A DNA stretch of 64,000 nucleotides from Paludibacteraceae bacterium (lineage in GTDB: Bacteria; Bacteroidota; Bacteroidia; Bacteroidales; Paludibacteraceae): contig JAKSKX010000002.1 in assembly GCA_024401535.1 (NCBI GenBank), positions 1-64,000 on the forward strand, given 5' to 3'. Positions 47,915 through 54,894 of the stretch are shown here, piece after piece (within the stretch, counting starts at the first letter, position 1; every line of letters starts with the position of its first letter). Both the position numbers and the translations under genes were made by a program. The notes under the pieces were generated by a model. That model was not told where the DNA came from, did no database searches, and worked only from the letters and a program-made list of their open reading frames with translations.

Positions 47915-48961
47915 ATGGATAACAAAAATAACAACGCAGGCTGTAATATTCTATTCATTTGGGCAACAATTTTTATAGGAATATTAACCTATGCAGGATC
48001 TACGGGCGACTTGAAAACCAGCAATGTTGTCGGAGGAATTGCATTGTTTCTAATGCTCTGTTTTTTCCGCTGGGGCTACAGTACAATGACCGATGACGAC
48101 TCGGAGCAGAAATACGCAGAGACTGTACTTATGCTGCTTTCAGTCGTAATGAACGCCAACAGAGAGAACAAGGTATGCGAACTTGACCAGGTCAAGAGAA
48201 CAATCAGAAGGTACTACAAGACAGAAGCCGAGCAGAAAAAGGCTCTGAAACTTTTTCAGCAGTACCTCAAGAAAAACTACAGCATCACCTTCCTGATAGA
48301 GAGAATCAAGGAGAACCCCGTGTTTATCGGAGATGAACTGACCGCGCCTAACGACCTACTGATGGAGGCTATGGCTGTGGCCTATGCCGACGGAGAGTTC
48401 AGCGAGTCAGAGGTTGCTGTGGTCATGAAAATAGCATACAGACTGGGAATGAGCTATTACAAATACATGCATACTCTGCACCTGTTCCAGATAAAGAAGA
48501 AGGACGGATACTACGGTGACTCAACCATCACCTCTGACGACGAAGACCTACATACCTTGCAAAAATACAATGAGTACGGAACACACGACTTTAACCAGTA
48601 CGGTATGGGCCACTGGAAGACCGGAGCGGACAAGAAGAAGAAGTGGGAGCAGACCGACTACAGATTCATGGATGAGGGTTACCAGAGCAATACTAACCAG
48701 AACACCGGCTCTAACTATAGCGGAAGCTCAAGACAGAGCAGCTCATACACTTCGGTACTGGAAAGCGAGTACAAGACTTTGGGCATAACATCATCTGCCA
48801 CAGACGACCAGGTTAGCACCGCATGGAAAAAGCTGATAAGCAAGTGGCATCCGGACAGATACGAGTCCATGGGCGCAGAGGCTGTAAGGAACGCAACGGA
48901 AAACTCTAAGATTATAAACGAGGCATACAACAACATCTGCAAGGCAAGGGGTATGAGCTGA
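47915..48961 (+). CDS. J2: membrane-anchored TerB-like / J-domain protein
   Basis: 348 residues with two membrane helices (about 8-25 and 34-50). The TerB-like domain (about 65-190) has VMNANRENKVCELDQVK and MAVAYADGEFSESE. A GHWKTGADKKKKWEQTDYRF block parallels J1, followed by an Asn/Ser linker and a J-domain with HPD at 312-314. The last about 160 bp are almost identical to the end of J1 (offset 1059 bp), whereas the membrane and TerB parts are clearly divergent; this indicates recent gene conversion or a shared template. Co-transcribed with J1 (12-bp gap). Probable DnaK co-chaperone at the inner membrane. Confidence 0.85.
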   Translation: MDNKNNNAGCNILFIWATIFIGILTYAGSTGDLKTSNVVGGIALFLMLCFFRWGYSTMTDDDSEQKYAETVLMLLSVVMNANRENKVCELDQVKRTIRRYYKTEAEQKKALKLFQQYLKKNYSITFLIERIKENPVFIGDELTAPNDLLMEAMAVAYADGEFSESEVAVVMKIAYRLGMSYYKYMHTLHLFQIKKKDGYYGDSTITSDDEDLHTLQKYNEYGTHDFNQYGMGHWKTGADKKKKWEQTDYRFMDEGYQSNTNQNTGSNYSGSSRQSSSYTSVLESEYKTLGITSSATDDQVSTAWKKLISKWHPDRYESMGAEAVRNATENSKIINEAYNNICKARGMS

Positions 48962-49004
48962 TTCCTAAAAATTGTTAAATCTCCCGCAAAAGTCTCCGTT
49001 TCGT

Positions 49005-49036
49005 ATTGCAGACTAGCAGGGGAATCAGTATCTTTG
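49005..49036 (+). promoter_or_regulatory. internal promoter before J3
   Basis: ATTG (49005-49008), 20-bp spacer, TATCTTTG (49029-49036) followed by CAT. The J3 ATG is at 49115, so the leader is about 70 nt. J3-J6 can therefore be expressed apart from J1-J2. Confidence 0.7.
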
Positions 49037-49114
49037 CATTGAAATTACCGCATCCTATAGCTTAGGACTTGCAGTAAACAACTATTTTTGCGTAAACTTC
49101 TATTAGAAAACATA

Positions 49115-50218
49115 ATGGAACAGATAAAGAAAATATCGAAAGTCATAACAATCCTGTCGGCAATACTTGTAACATTCCTTGCCGTAACAAACGAAAACTT
49201 AACAAAAATCATTGGCGGTGCAACCTCTGCATTGCTCCTACTGACAATGCTTCCCCTATACTGGTGCTTGTCAAAGTACTTGAGGACAGTCAATGAAAAG
49301 GAGAAGAAAACGGAAGGGTTCACAGGCAACGGCTTCATGGGAGGCATGAGCATGGACGAAGAGCCTTCGACCGAGGAAAAGTACAAGGACTACATCCTTC
49401 AGCTTATTTCAGTCGTGATGAACGCCAACGGAAGGCAGATGGTGTGCGAGCTTGACCGTGTGAAAAGTACAATCAGCCGATACTACAAGAGCACATCAGA
49501 GCAGAACGAGGCTCTGCAGCGCTTCAAAACATACCTTGACTCAACCATTGACATCGACAAGGTCTGCGACGAAATCAACAGAATACTTACAGATTCAAGC
49601 CGTGAAGCAATCATCATGGAGCTTCTTTCGGTTGCCTATGCAGACGGAGACTTTGAAAAGTCCGAGGAGGACGTAATCCATAAAATCTGCCAAAGGATGG
49701 ACATAATGGAGCAATACATATCCATCGTTACCATATTCCGCAGAAAGAAGAAGGAGGGATTCTATGGCGACTCAACCATCAACAGTGACCGATGGAAGAA
49801 CGAAGAGGACCGTACCTACGAGGAAAAGAAAGAGGAGGAAAGGAAGAAAAAGGCAGAGGAAGAAGGCAGAGGCTACTGGTACCGCGACCATTACGGCAGA
49901 AAACGCTGGCATGAAAACAAGACCAACGACAGCTACAGCAACAGCAATAGCTACAGCAACAGCAACAGTGGAAGCGGAAGCAACAGCTACAGCTCTTCGG
50001 CTTCTAGCTTTGCACTCAACGAGGCATACAGCACTTTGGGAATCACTTCCTCGGCTACAGACGACGAGGTACGCTCGGCAAAGAAGAAGATGCTAAGGAA
50101 GTGGCATCCGGACCTATTCATGTCCCAGGGAGACGAAGCTGTGCGCAACGCTACAGAGAACTCTAAGATTATCAACCAGGCATACGACATCATCGCACGC
50201 TCGCGCGGTATGAACTAA
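49115..50218 (+). CDS. J3: membrane-anchored TerB-like / J-domain protein
   Basis: 367 residues from the ATG at 49115 (MEQIKKISKV); a TTG nine codons upstream is rejected. Two short membrane helices lie within residues about 8-52. The TerB-like domain (about 85-210) has VMNANGRQMVCELDRVK and LLSVAYADGDFEKSE. A Lys/Glu-rich coil (EEKKEEERKKKAEEE) precedes GYWYRDHYGRKRWHEN, a motif also present in J6. The linker is a Ser/Asn/Tyr/Gly run (about 275-298). The J-domain carries HPD at 331-333 (KWHPDLFMSQG). J4 follows after 12 bp. Likely inner-membrane DnaK co-chaperone. Confidence 0.85.
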   Translation: MEQIKKISKVITILSAILVTFLAVTNENLTKIIGGATSALLLLTMLPLYWCLSKYLRTVNEKEKKTEGFTGNGFMGGMSMDEEPSTEEKYKDYILQLISVVMNANGRQMVCELDRVKSTISRYYKSTSEQNEALQRFKTYLDSTIDIDKVCDEINRILTDSSREAIIMELLSVAYADGDFEKSEEDVIHKICQRMDIMEQYISIVTIFRRKKKEGFYGDSTINSDRWKNEEDRTYEEKKEEERKKKAEEEGRGYWYRDHYGRKRWHENKTNDSYSNSNSYSNSNSGSGSNSYSSSASSFALNEAYSTLGITSSATDDEVRSAKKKMLRKWHPDLFMSQGDEAVRNATENSKIINQAYDIIARSRGMN

Positions 50219-50230
50219 CATCACAGGAAA

Positions 50231-51307
50231 ATGAAAACCACCTATACAACAGTATTTTTCTTAGCTGTACTATTCTTTCGTGGACTTTGTGGAATCAACT
50301 TCTTAGCGGCATTGTTCCTGTCTGCAATAGTGTCATATACCTTCAAGCTTTTCATGGACAACCCGGACTCGTTCAAGGGCGACCCAAACGACTTTGGTGA
50401 CAATCAGGGCAGGTACAACCCTTTCTCTACGAGCCACATGAACAAAACCAGCTACACCAAGACAAAGTCTGACACATACAGGGAGAATGTACTCAGACTC
50501 TTGGCTGCTACGATGAACGCAAACGGCAAGCAGATGGTGTGCGAACTTGACCAAGTTAAGGAAAGCATCAAAAAGATGTATAAGTCAGAGAGTCAGCAGA
50601 AGATAGCCCTAAACAAGTTCAAGGGGTACTTGAAAGACTACAGGGTGAACATTCCCCGACTATGCCAGGAAATCAGAAGTTCGTACAACAAGTCAACCTG
50701 CGAGCTTCTAATCTTGGAACTTCTATCGGTAGCTTTTGCAGACGGAGTCTATCAAGCAGCCGAGAAAGAGGTAATCAAACAGATATATCGCAGTCTTGGA
50801 ATCACTGATGTGGAATACGACACCTTGGAAAGTATGTTCAGAGTGCAGAAAAAAGCTGGACTACACGGTGACACATACATGGAGGACGAGAAAGAATACG
50901 AACGCAAATATAGTCGAAGGGAGGGCTATTCTGACTCCAGCTATGGTAACAGCTCTAGCTACAGCAACAGGGGCAGCTCCAGCTATGGTAACAGCTCTAG
51001 CTATGGTAATGGTTCCAGATACAGCAACAGAGGTTCTGGGTACAGCAACAACTCCGGCTATAACAACTCCGGCTACAGCAACACCCAAAACAGCGACAAG
51101 GAGCTGGAGCACGCATACAAGACTCTGGGCATTGACATGAGCGCAACTAATGACGAGGTCAAGAACGCAAGAAAGAAGCTACTACGCAAGTGGCATCCGG
51201 ACTTGTACGAGGCTCAGGGCGAGGCAGCTGTACGCAGGGCAACTGAAAACTGCAAGATCATCAACAAGGCATACGACATCATCAGCAGTCGAAGGGGTAT
51301 AAACTAG
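50231..51307 (+). CDS. J4: TerB-like / J-domain protein with prion-like linker
   Basis: 358 residues. N-terminal hydrophobic segment (about 5-38), TerB-like domain (about 75-200; ATMNANGKQMVCELDQVK and LLSVAFADGVYQAAE), then a repetitive linker (about 233-285) built of Ser, Tyr, Gly and Asn in units such as SYGNSSSYSNRG and GYNNSGYSNT, encoded by near-tandem DNA. The J-domain has HPD at 322-324 (KWHPDLYEAQG). Such a Tyr/Gly/Ser/Asn linker is compositionally like prion-like domains and is not found in ordinary DjlA. J5 starts 12 bp downstream. Confidence 0.85.
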   Translation: MKTTYTTVFFLAVLFFRGLCGINFLAALFLSAIVSYTFKLFMDNPDSFKGDPNDFGDNQGRYNPFSTSHMNKTSYTKTKSDTYRENVLRLLAATMNANGKQMVCELDQVKESIKKMYKSESQQKIALNKFKGYLKDYRVNIPRLCQEIRSSYNKSTCELLILELLSVAFADGVYQAAEKEVIKQIYRSLGITDVEYDTLESMFRVQKKAGLHGDTYMEDEKEYERKYSRREGYSDSSYGNSSSYSNRGSSSYGNSSSYGNGSRYSNRGSGYSNNSGYNNSGYSNTQNSDKELEHAYKTLGIDMSATNDEVKNARKKLLRKWHPDLYEAQGEAAVRRATENCKIINKAYDIISSRRGIN

Positions 51308-51319
51308 CACAGGCACATC

Positions 51320-52114
51320 ATGAACCAGCTTTTTGAGATAATTACCATTATATTCGGATCGCTCATACTGATACTCTTAGTCATCAGCATGATAGGGGAA
51401 AGGTGGAACGACTTGAAAAGCCTGGATGCCAGGAAACAGCTCATTATCAGGATGTGCCAGCTTTCCAGCTCGTGGAACGACACGACTTCCAGAAAATACC
51501 TTGTCAAGATAGCATACAGCGCCATAAAAAGCGAAACTGATCAATCCTACTACAACAGCTTCTCTACAGGCGCAAACATGGAAAGACTGTTCAAAAGGGA
51601 GGTGGATGACTCGTTCATGGACAAGCCTATATTCGACGACTTCAAGTCAAACAGGAACCTATACCTGGTACTGAGAGCAATAGTCGAATATGACGGAGGC
51701 AACAGCGAGCAGAGAGCTCTGTATGAGGCTGTAATGGGCAGAATGAAGCTGTCAGACAGCACCCTTGAGAAGTTCGACAAAATATACAAGAACAGAGTCA
51801 GGGCAAGAATATACATCTTCAAAAACCAGAGCTATCAGTCAAGTCAGAGCTATCAGTCGGGCAGGAACAGCAACCAGTCGAGGACATTCAGTTCCGCACC
51901 GTCCGAGCTCAGCCGGGCATATTCAGTTCTTGGGCTTTCTCCAGACTGCTCCATAAAAATGCTGGAGAGCCAGAAACGCACACTACTTAAAAAATTCCAT
52001 CCAGACCTATACGCGGTACAGGGAGAGAACGCCGTGCGCATGGCTACGGAGAAGTGCAAGGAAATCAACCAAGCTTACGAGACAATCGCCTTGCACAAGA
52101 GAAAAATGAATTAA
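51320..52114 (+). CDS. J5: shorter J-domain protein with degenerate TerB-like region
   Basis: 264 residues. One membrane helix (about 5-25), then a helical region (about 33-165) that aligns in place with TerB of its neighbours but lacks the ADG motif (it reads VEYDGGNSEQRALYE). The linker is Ser/Gln-rich (YQSSQSYQSGRNSNQS, about 173-190). The J-domain is at about 198-262, with HPD at 227-229 in the variant context KKFHPDLYAVQG. The Trp before HPD seen in the other copies is Phe here. J6 begins 19 bp downstream. Diverged member of the array; a co-chaperone role is likely. Confidence 0.8.
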   Translation: MNQLFEIITIIFGSLILILLVISMIGERWNDLKSLDARKQLIIRMCQLSSSWNDTTSRKYLVKIAYSAIKSETDQSYYNSFSTGANMERLFKREVDDSFMDKPIFDDFKSNRNLYLVLRAIVEYDGGNSEQRALYEAVMGRMKLSDSTLEKFDKIYKNRVRARIYIFKNQSYQSSQSYQSGRNSNQSRTFSSAPSELSRAYSVLGLSPDCSIKMLESQKRTLLKKFHPDLYAVQGENAVRMATEKCKEINQAYETIALHKRKMN

Positions 52115-52133
52115 CCCGCAAACTGCAACAAAT

Positions 52134-52667
52134 ATGGATAAAACAACTGCATACATAATTGTATATATTTTTACTGCTGTTCATGCATCAATAATGTTAA
52201 GTGCTGCAGATGGTGATATTAGGATATTTATAATAATATTCTACATACTGTTTTGCATTGGTATGAAATTCAGTATTGCTGAATACTTCAAGAAGAAAGA
52301 GGAATTTGAGGCTAAGCAACAAGAGGCTAAACAAGAAAAGAAAGAGCAAAAACAACAAAACCAACAGCAGAACGGTTACTGGTATCGTGACCATTATGGA
52401 AGGAAGAGATGGCATTCTACTGAACAGCAACAGCAAACTCAAACCAGAACAACTAACTATGCACTCTTGGACGCATACATGACTCTGGGTGTAGTGGAAG
52501 GTGAATCTGATGAAGAGATAAAGGAAGCATACAAGAGACTAATCAAGAAGTGGCATCCAGACAGATTCGTTCAGGAGGGTGAAGCATCCATACATAGAGC
52601 TGAGGAGAAAACTAAGGAGATAAACAAGGCATACGACTTGATCTGCCAACACAGAGGCATGAAGTAA
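52134..52667 (+). CDS. J6: minimal membrane J-domain protein without TerB
   Basis: 177 residues. Two hydrophobic helices (about 6-23 and 29-45), a charged coil (KKKEEFEAKQQEAKQEKKEQKQQ), a Gln-rich linker, the block GYWYRDHYGRKRWH (almost identical to J3), and a J-domain with HPD at 141-143 (KWHPDRFVQEG). The TerB domain is absent. Probably a deletion derivative of a J3-like gene, still able to tether DnaK to the membrane. Downstream, a purine-rich Shine-Dalgarno-like stretch overlaps its stop region and precedes the next gene by 5 bp. Confidence 0.82.
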   Translation: MDKTTAYIIVYIFTAVHASIMLSAADGDIRIFIIIFYILFCIGMKFSIAEYFKKKEEFEAKQQEAKQEKKEQKQQNQQQNGYWYRDHYGRKRWHSTEQQQQTQTRTTNYALLDAYMTLGVVEGESDEEIKEAYKRLIKKWHPDRFVQEGEASIHRAEEKTKEINKAYDLICQHRGMK

Positions 52668-52676
52668 GGAGGAGGG
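52666..52676 (+). promoter_or_regulatory. strong Shine-Dalgarno-like ribosome binding site
   Basis: AAGGAGGAGGG, 5 bp before the ATG at 52682 and overlapping the J6 stop codon. Bacteroidetes genes, including most others here, rarely have such a sequence, so it stands out as a device for efficient initiation or coupling. Confidence 0.6.
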
Positions 52677-52681
52677 AAAAA

Positions 52682-53188
52682 ATGTCTAAAAGAATTGACA
52701 AAGACATCAAAGATCTAAATTATCTCTATATTCTTGCCATTATTATAGGAATATCAGTAGTATCGAGAGGTAACAAACCGATTTGGGAATGGGAAAATGA
52801 ATGGTTCTTAGTACTATGTGGAAACTCTATGATATTTCTAACAATATTTGCTTCATCACTTTTTTCTAAAAGATATTATAGAAATTCCAAGAAGTTCGTC
52901 ACAGTATTTAAGATACACCTTTACCTCTTTCTCTTTTCTATGTTCTACATCTGTAAACTATGGATATTACTTGGGTTGGCTTCAGTCAGACTGCTATTAC
53001 TTGCACGCACACTAATAAAGCTGTACCAACCACAGAAGAAATATGGCAACGGCGATGACCTGTTCGTGGAGCCAGACGGGAATGAAACCACGAGCATGAC
53101 AAAGAGCGAGAGAGAAGATAGTAGTGACGAAAATCTTCCGATATTAAAGACGCGAAAAACTATGGTTAAAAAGCATAAAAATGGATAA
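52682..53188 (+). CDS. M1: small four-helix membrane protein with acidic/basic tail
   Basis: 168 residues. Hydrophobic helices at about 13-28, 37-57, 78-92 and 95-109, then a soluble tail: YQPQKKYGNGDDLF, an acidic Ser/Glu section (SEREDSSDENLP) and a basic end (KTRKTMVKKHKNG). Not a recognised family. Its last 180 bp are identical to the end of M2 (offset 514 bp), whereas the first two-thirds are only distantly similar. It ends in ATGGATAA, where the stop TAA overlaps the M2 start ATG, implying translational coupling. It follows J6 by 14 bp in the same transcript. Confidence 0.7.
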   Translation: MSKRIDKDIKDLNYLYILAIIIGISVVSRGNKPIWEWENEWFLVLCGNSMIFLTIFASSLFSKRYYRNSKKFVTVFKIHLYLFLFSMFYICKLWILLGLASVRLLLLARTLIKLYQPQKKYGNGDDLFVEPDGNETTSMTKSEREDSSDENLPILKTRKTMVKKHKNG

Positions 53189-54093
53189 TAGATTTGGCAA
53201 AGAGATTGACCAAGAGATAAAAGATATACACAAAATCTATATTATAGGAGTTTTGGTATGCACAATATACCTTTCAATACGATTATTAGAGCCATTTTGG
53301 AAATGGGAAAAACAATGGTTTGTTTTTCTATTTGTAGGTTCGGGGTGTGCTGCGATATACACCGGCCTTAAAATGCTTTTAAACGAATATTACAGACAGT
53401 CCAAAAAATACACTACCGTATTTAAAATACACCTTTACCTCTGCCCTATGCTTTTTTTAGTTATTTTCCAACTATGGATACCATTGGGTTTAGTTGCAGT
53501 CAGGCTGCTATTCCTAGCACACACACTAATAAAGCTGTACCAACCACAGAAGAAATATGGCAACGGCGATGACCTGTTCGTGGAGCCAGACGGGAATGAA
53601 ACCACGAGCATGACAAAGAGCGAGAGAGAAGATAGTAGTGACGAAAATCTTCCGATATTAAAGACGCGAAAAACTATGGTTAAAAAGCATAAAAATGGAT
53701 AATAGATTTGGCAAAGAGATTGACCAAGAGATAAAAGATATACACAAAATCTATATTATAGGAGTTTTGGTATGCACAATATACCTTTCAATACGATTAT
53801 TAGAGCCATTTTGGAAATGGGAAAAACAATGGTTTGTTTTTCTATTTGTAGGTTCGGGGTGTGCTGCGATATACACCGGCCTTAAAATGCTTTTAAACGA
53901 ATATTACAGACAGTCCAAAAAATACACTACCGTATTTAAAATACACCTTTACCTCTGCCCTATGCTTTTTTTAGTTATTTTCCAACTATGGATACCATTG
54001 GGTTTAGTTGCAGTCAGGCTGCTATTCCTAGCACACACACTAATAAAGCTGTACCAACCACAGAAGAAATATGGCAACGGCGATGACCTGTTC
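53008..54093 (+). repeat. 514-bp tandem duplication (unequal crossover product)
   Basis: 53008-53579 appears identical to 53522-54093 (period 514 bp, 572 bp of match). The extra 58 bp equals the homologous segment shared by M1 and M3 (53008-53065 and 54036-54093), encoding TLIKLYQPQKKYGNGDDLF. That is the signature of one crossover within 58 bp of homology. Confidence 0.85.
53181..53702 (+). CDS. M2: chimeric paralogue of M1 and M3
   Basis: 173 residues. Residues 1-133 match M3 exactly and the tail (VEPDGNETTSMTKSEREDSS...) matches M1 exactly, so it is a hybrid of its two neighbours. Four membrane helices as in M1 (ILGVLVCTIYLSI-type helix, VFLFVGSGCAAIYTGL, LFLVIFQLWI, GLVAVRLLFLAHTL). The start overlaps the M1 stop and the stop overlaps the M3 start, both by the 8-base ATGGATAA. 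Function unknown; it belongs to the J-array operon. Confidence 0.75.
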   Translation: MDNRFGKEIDQEIKDIHKIYIIGVLVCTIYLSIRLLEPFWKWEKQWFVFLFVGSGCAAIYTGLKMLLNEYYRQSKKYTTVFKIHLYLCPMLFLVIFQLWIPLGLVAVRLLFLAHTLIKLYQPQKKYGNGDDLFVEPDGNETTSMTKSEREDSSDENLPILKTRKTMVKKHKNG

Positions 54094-54216
54094 AATGAGC
54101 CAGACGGGAATGAATCCACGAGCATGACAAAGTGCGAGAATGAAGATAGTAGTGACGAAAATCTTCCGATATTAGAAGACAAGAAGAGCCACAATAAAAG
54201 CGACAAAAAAAGGTGA
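53695..54216 (+). CDS. M3: small four-helix membrane protein, paralogue of M1
   Basis: 173 residues, N-terminal 133 residues identical to M2. The tail differs (NEPDGNESTSMTKCENEDSSDENLPILEDKKSHNKS), with an acidic stretch followed by Lys-rich residues. Last gene of the plus-strand array; the stop at 54216 is 78 bp from the convergent thioesterase stop. No clear terminator is visible in the gap, which instead holds a forward promoter (54245-54275). Confidence 0.72.
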   Translation: MDNRFGKEIDQEIKDIHKIYIIGVLVCTIYLSIRLLEPFWKWEKQWFVFLFVGSGCAAIYTGLKMLLNEYYRQSKKYTTVFKIHLYLCPMLFLVIFQLWIPLGLVAVRLLFLAHTLIKLYQPQKKYGNGDDLFNEPDGNESTSMTKCENEDSSDENLPILEDKKSHNKSDKKR

Positions 54217-54244
54217 AATTATTGATAAATTCCACCCTAAATCC

Positions 54245-54275
54245 TTGGTTATTTCAAACAAATTCACTATCTTTG
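54245..54275 (+). promoter_or_regulatory. orphan forward promoter, antisense to the thioesterase gene
   Basis: TTG (54245-54247), 20-bp spacer, TATCTTTG (54268-54275) followed by CAA. Transcription would run into the 3' end of the minus-strand thioesterase gene; the next plus-strand gene starts at 54895. Confidence 0.6.
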
Positions 54276-54294
54276 CAATACAAAAATCTATCGA

Positions 54295-54690
54295 TTACAC
54301 CAACAGTTTTTCCAACTCATCAACAGCCATGACAAGCTTACCGTTCACAGTGCATACGGTCTCGACCTTAGCCTTTGCGCATAGCACATTGTCTGGCAAA
54401 CGATAAATATCCTGATAGAAAATGTACCTCACACCCTCCTTCTCTATATTCAGACGGCACACGAACTTGTCGCCACTCTTGAGCGAGCGCTTGTAGTCTA
54501 TACTGATGCGGGCAACAACGGCGTCTATGCCACGATTGTGAAGGTCAGCAAAGTCCACACCTCTAGATAGGAGGAACTTATGGCGGGCATGCTCTGTATA
54601 ATGCTGATAGTTTGCATTGTTTACTATGCCCTGAAGGTCACATTCATAGTCACGAACATCAAATTCTTCTTCAAACTTATATTCTTTCAT
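54295..54690 (-). CDS. acyl-CoA thioesterase, 4HBT hotdog family
   Basis: 131 residues, the normal length for a YbgC/FadM-type hotdog thioesterase. The active-site segment RDYECDLQGIVNNANYQHYTEHAR (about residues 13-36) has the D-x-x-G-x-V-x-N-x-x-Y pattern. Later blocks IDYKRSLKSGDKFVC and QDIYRLPDNVLCAKAKVETVCTV complete the fold. It would hydrolyse acyl-CoA thioesters in the cytosol; the acyl chain is unknown. It is isolated on the minus strand between the J-array and the xylanase cluster. A TATATTTG element lies upstream at 54723-54716. Confidence 0.9.
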   Translation of the reverse strand: MKEYKFEEEFDVRDYECDLQGIVNNANYQHYTEHARHKFLLSRGVDFADLHNRGIDAVVARISIDYKRSLKSGDKFVCRLNIEKEGVRYIFYQDIYRLPDNVLCAKAKVETVCTVNGKLVMAVDELEKLLV

Positions 54691-54715
54691 TCCAAAAAAA
54701 CAATTAATTTTTAAG

Positions 54716-54723
54716 CAAATATA
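54716..54723 (-). promoter_or_regulatory. -7 element of the thioesterase gene
   Basis: TATATTTG on the minus strand, 26 nt before the ATG at 54690. A TTG lies about 18 bp further upstream (54744-54742). Confidence 0.5.
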
Positions 54724-54840
54724 TAGAAAATATCTGCCCTACAACATCAAAAGATTGAATTTTTATAGTAAAGATTGAATTTTACAATACAATTACAAGA
54801 AATTGACTGTATATTGCAAAATGGAAATGAGCAAAAGCAA

Positions 54841-54848
54841 TAGTTTTG
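54841..54848 (+). promoter_or_regulatory. -7 element upstream of the first xylanase gene
   Basis: TAGTTTTG followed by CAC, 46 nt before the ATG at 54895. A TTG upstream lies at 24 bp, longer than the usual spacing, so regulation by an activator is conceivable. Confidence 0.45.
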
Positions 54849-54894
54849 CACCAGACAAAAAACAAAAACGACTTAACATTAAAACTTTTAGAAT

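Noticed and set aside
46820-52667. Tellurite-resistance (ter) operon
   Set aside because: TerB-like domains are present but no TerC, TerD or TerZ-type gene is nearby, and J-domains point to DjlA-like proteins instead.
42096-54216. Phage-defence island
   Set aside because: No nuclease, ATPase, helicase, toxin or CRISPR component is seen; the proteins are membrane and J-domain proteins. The possibility is not excluded, but nothing supports it.
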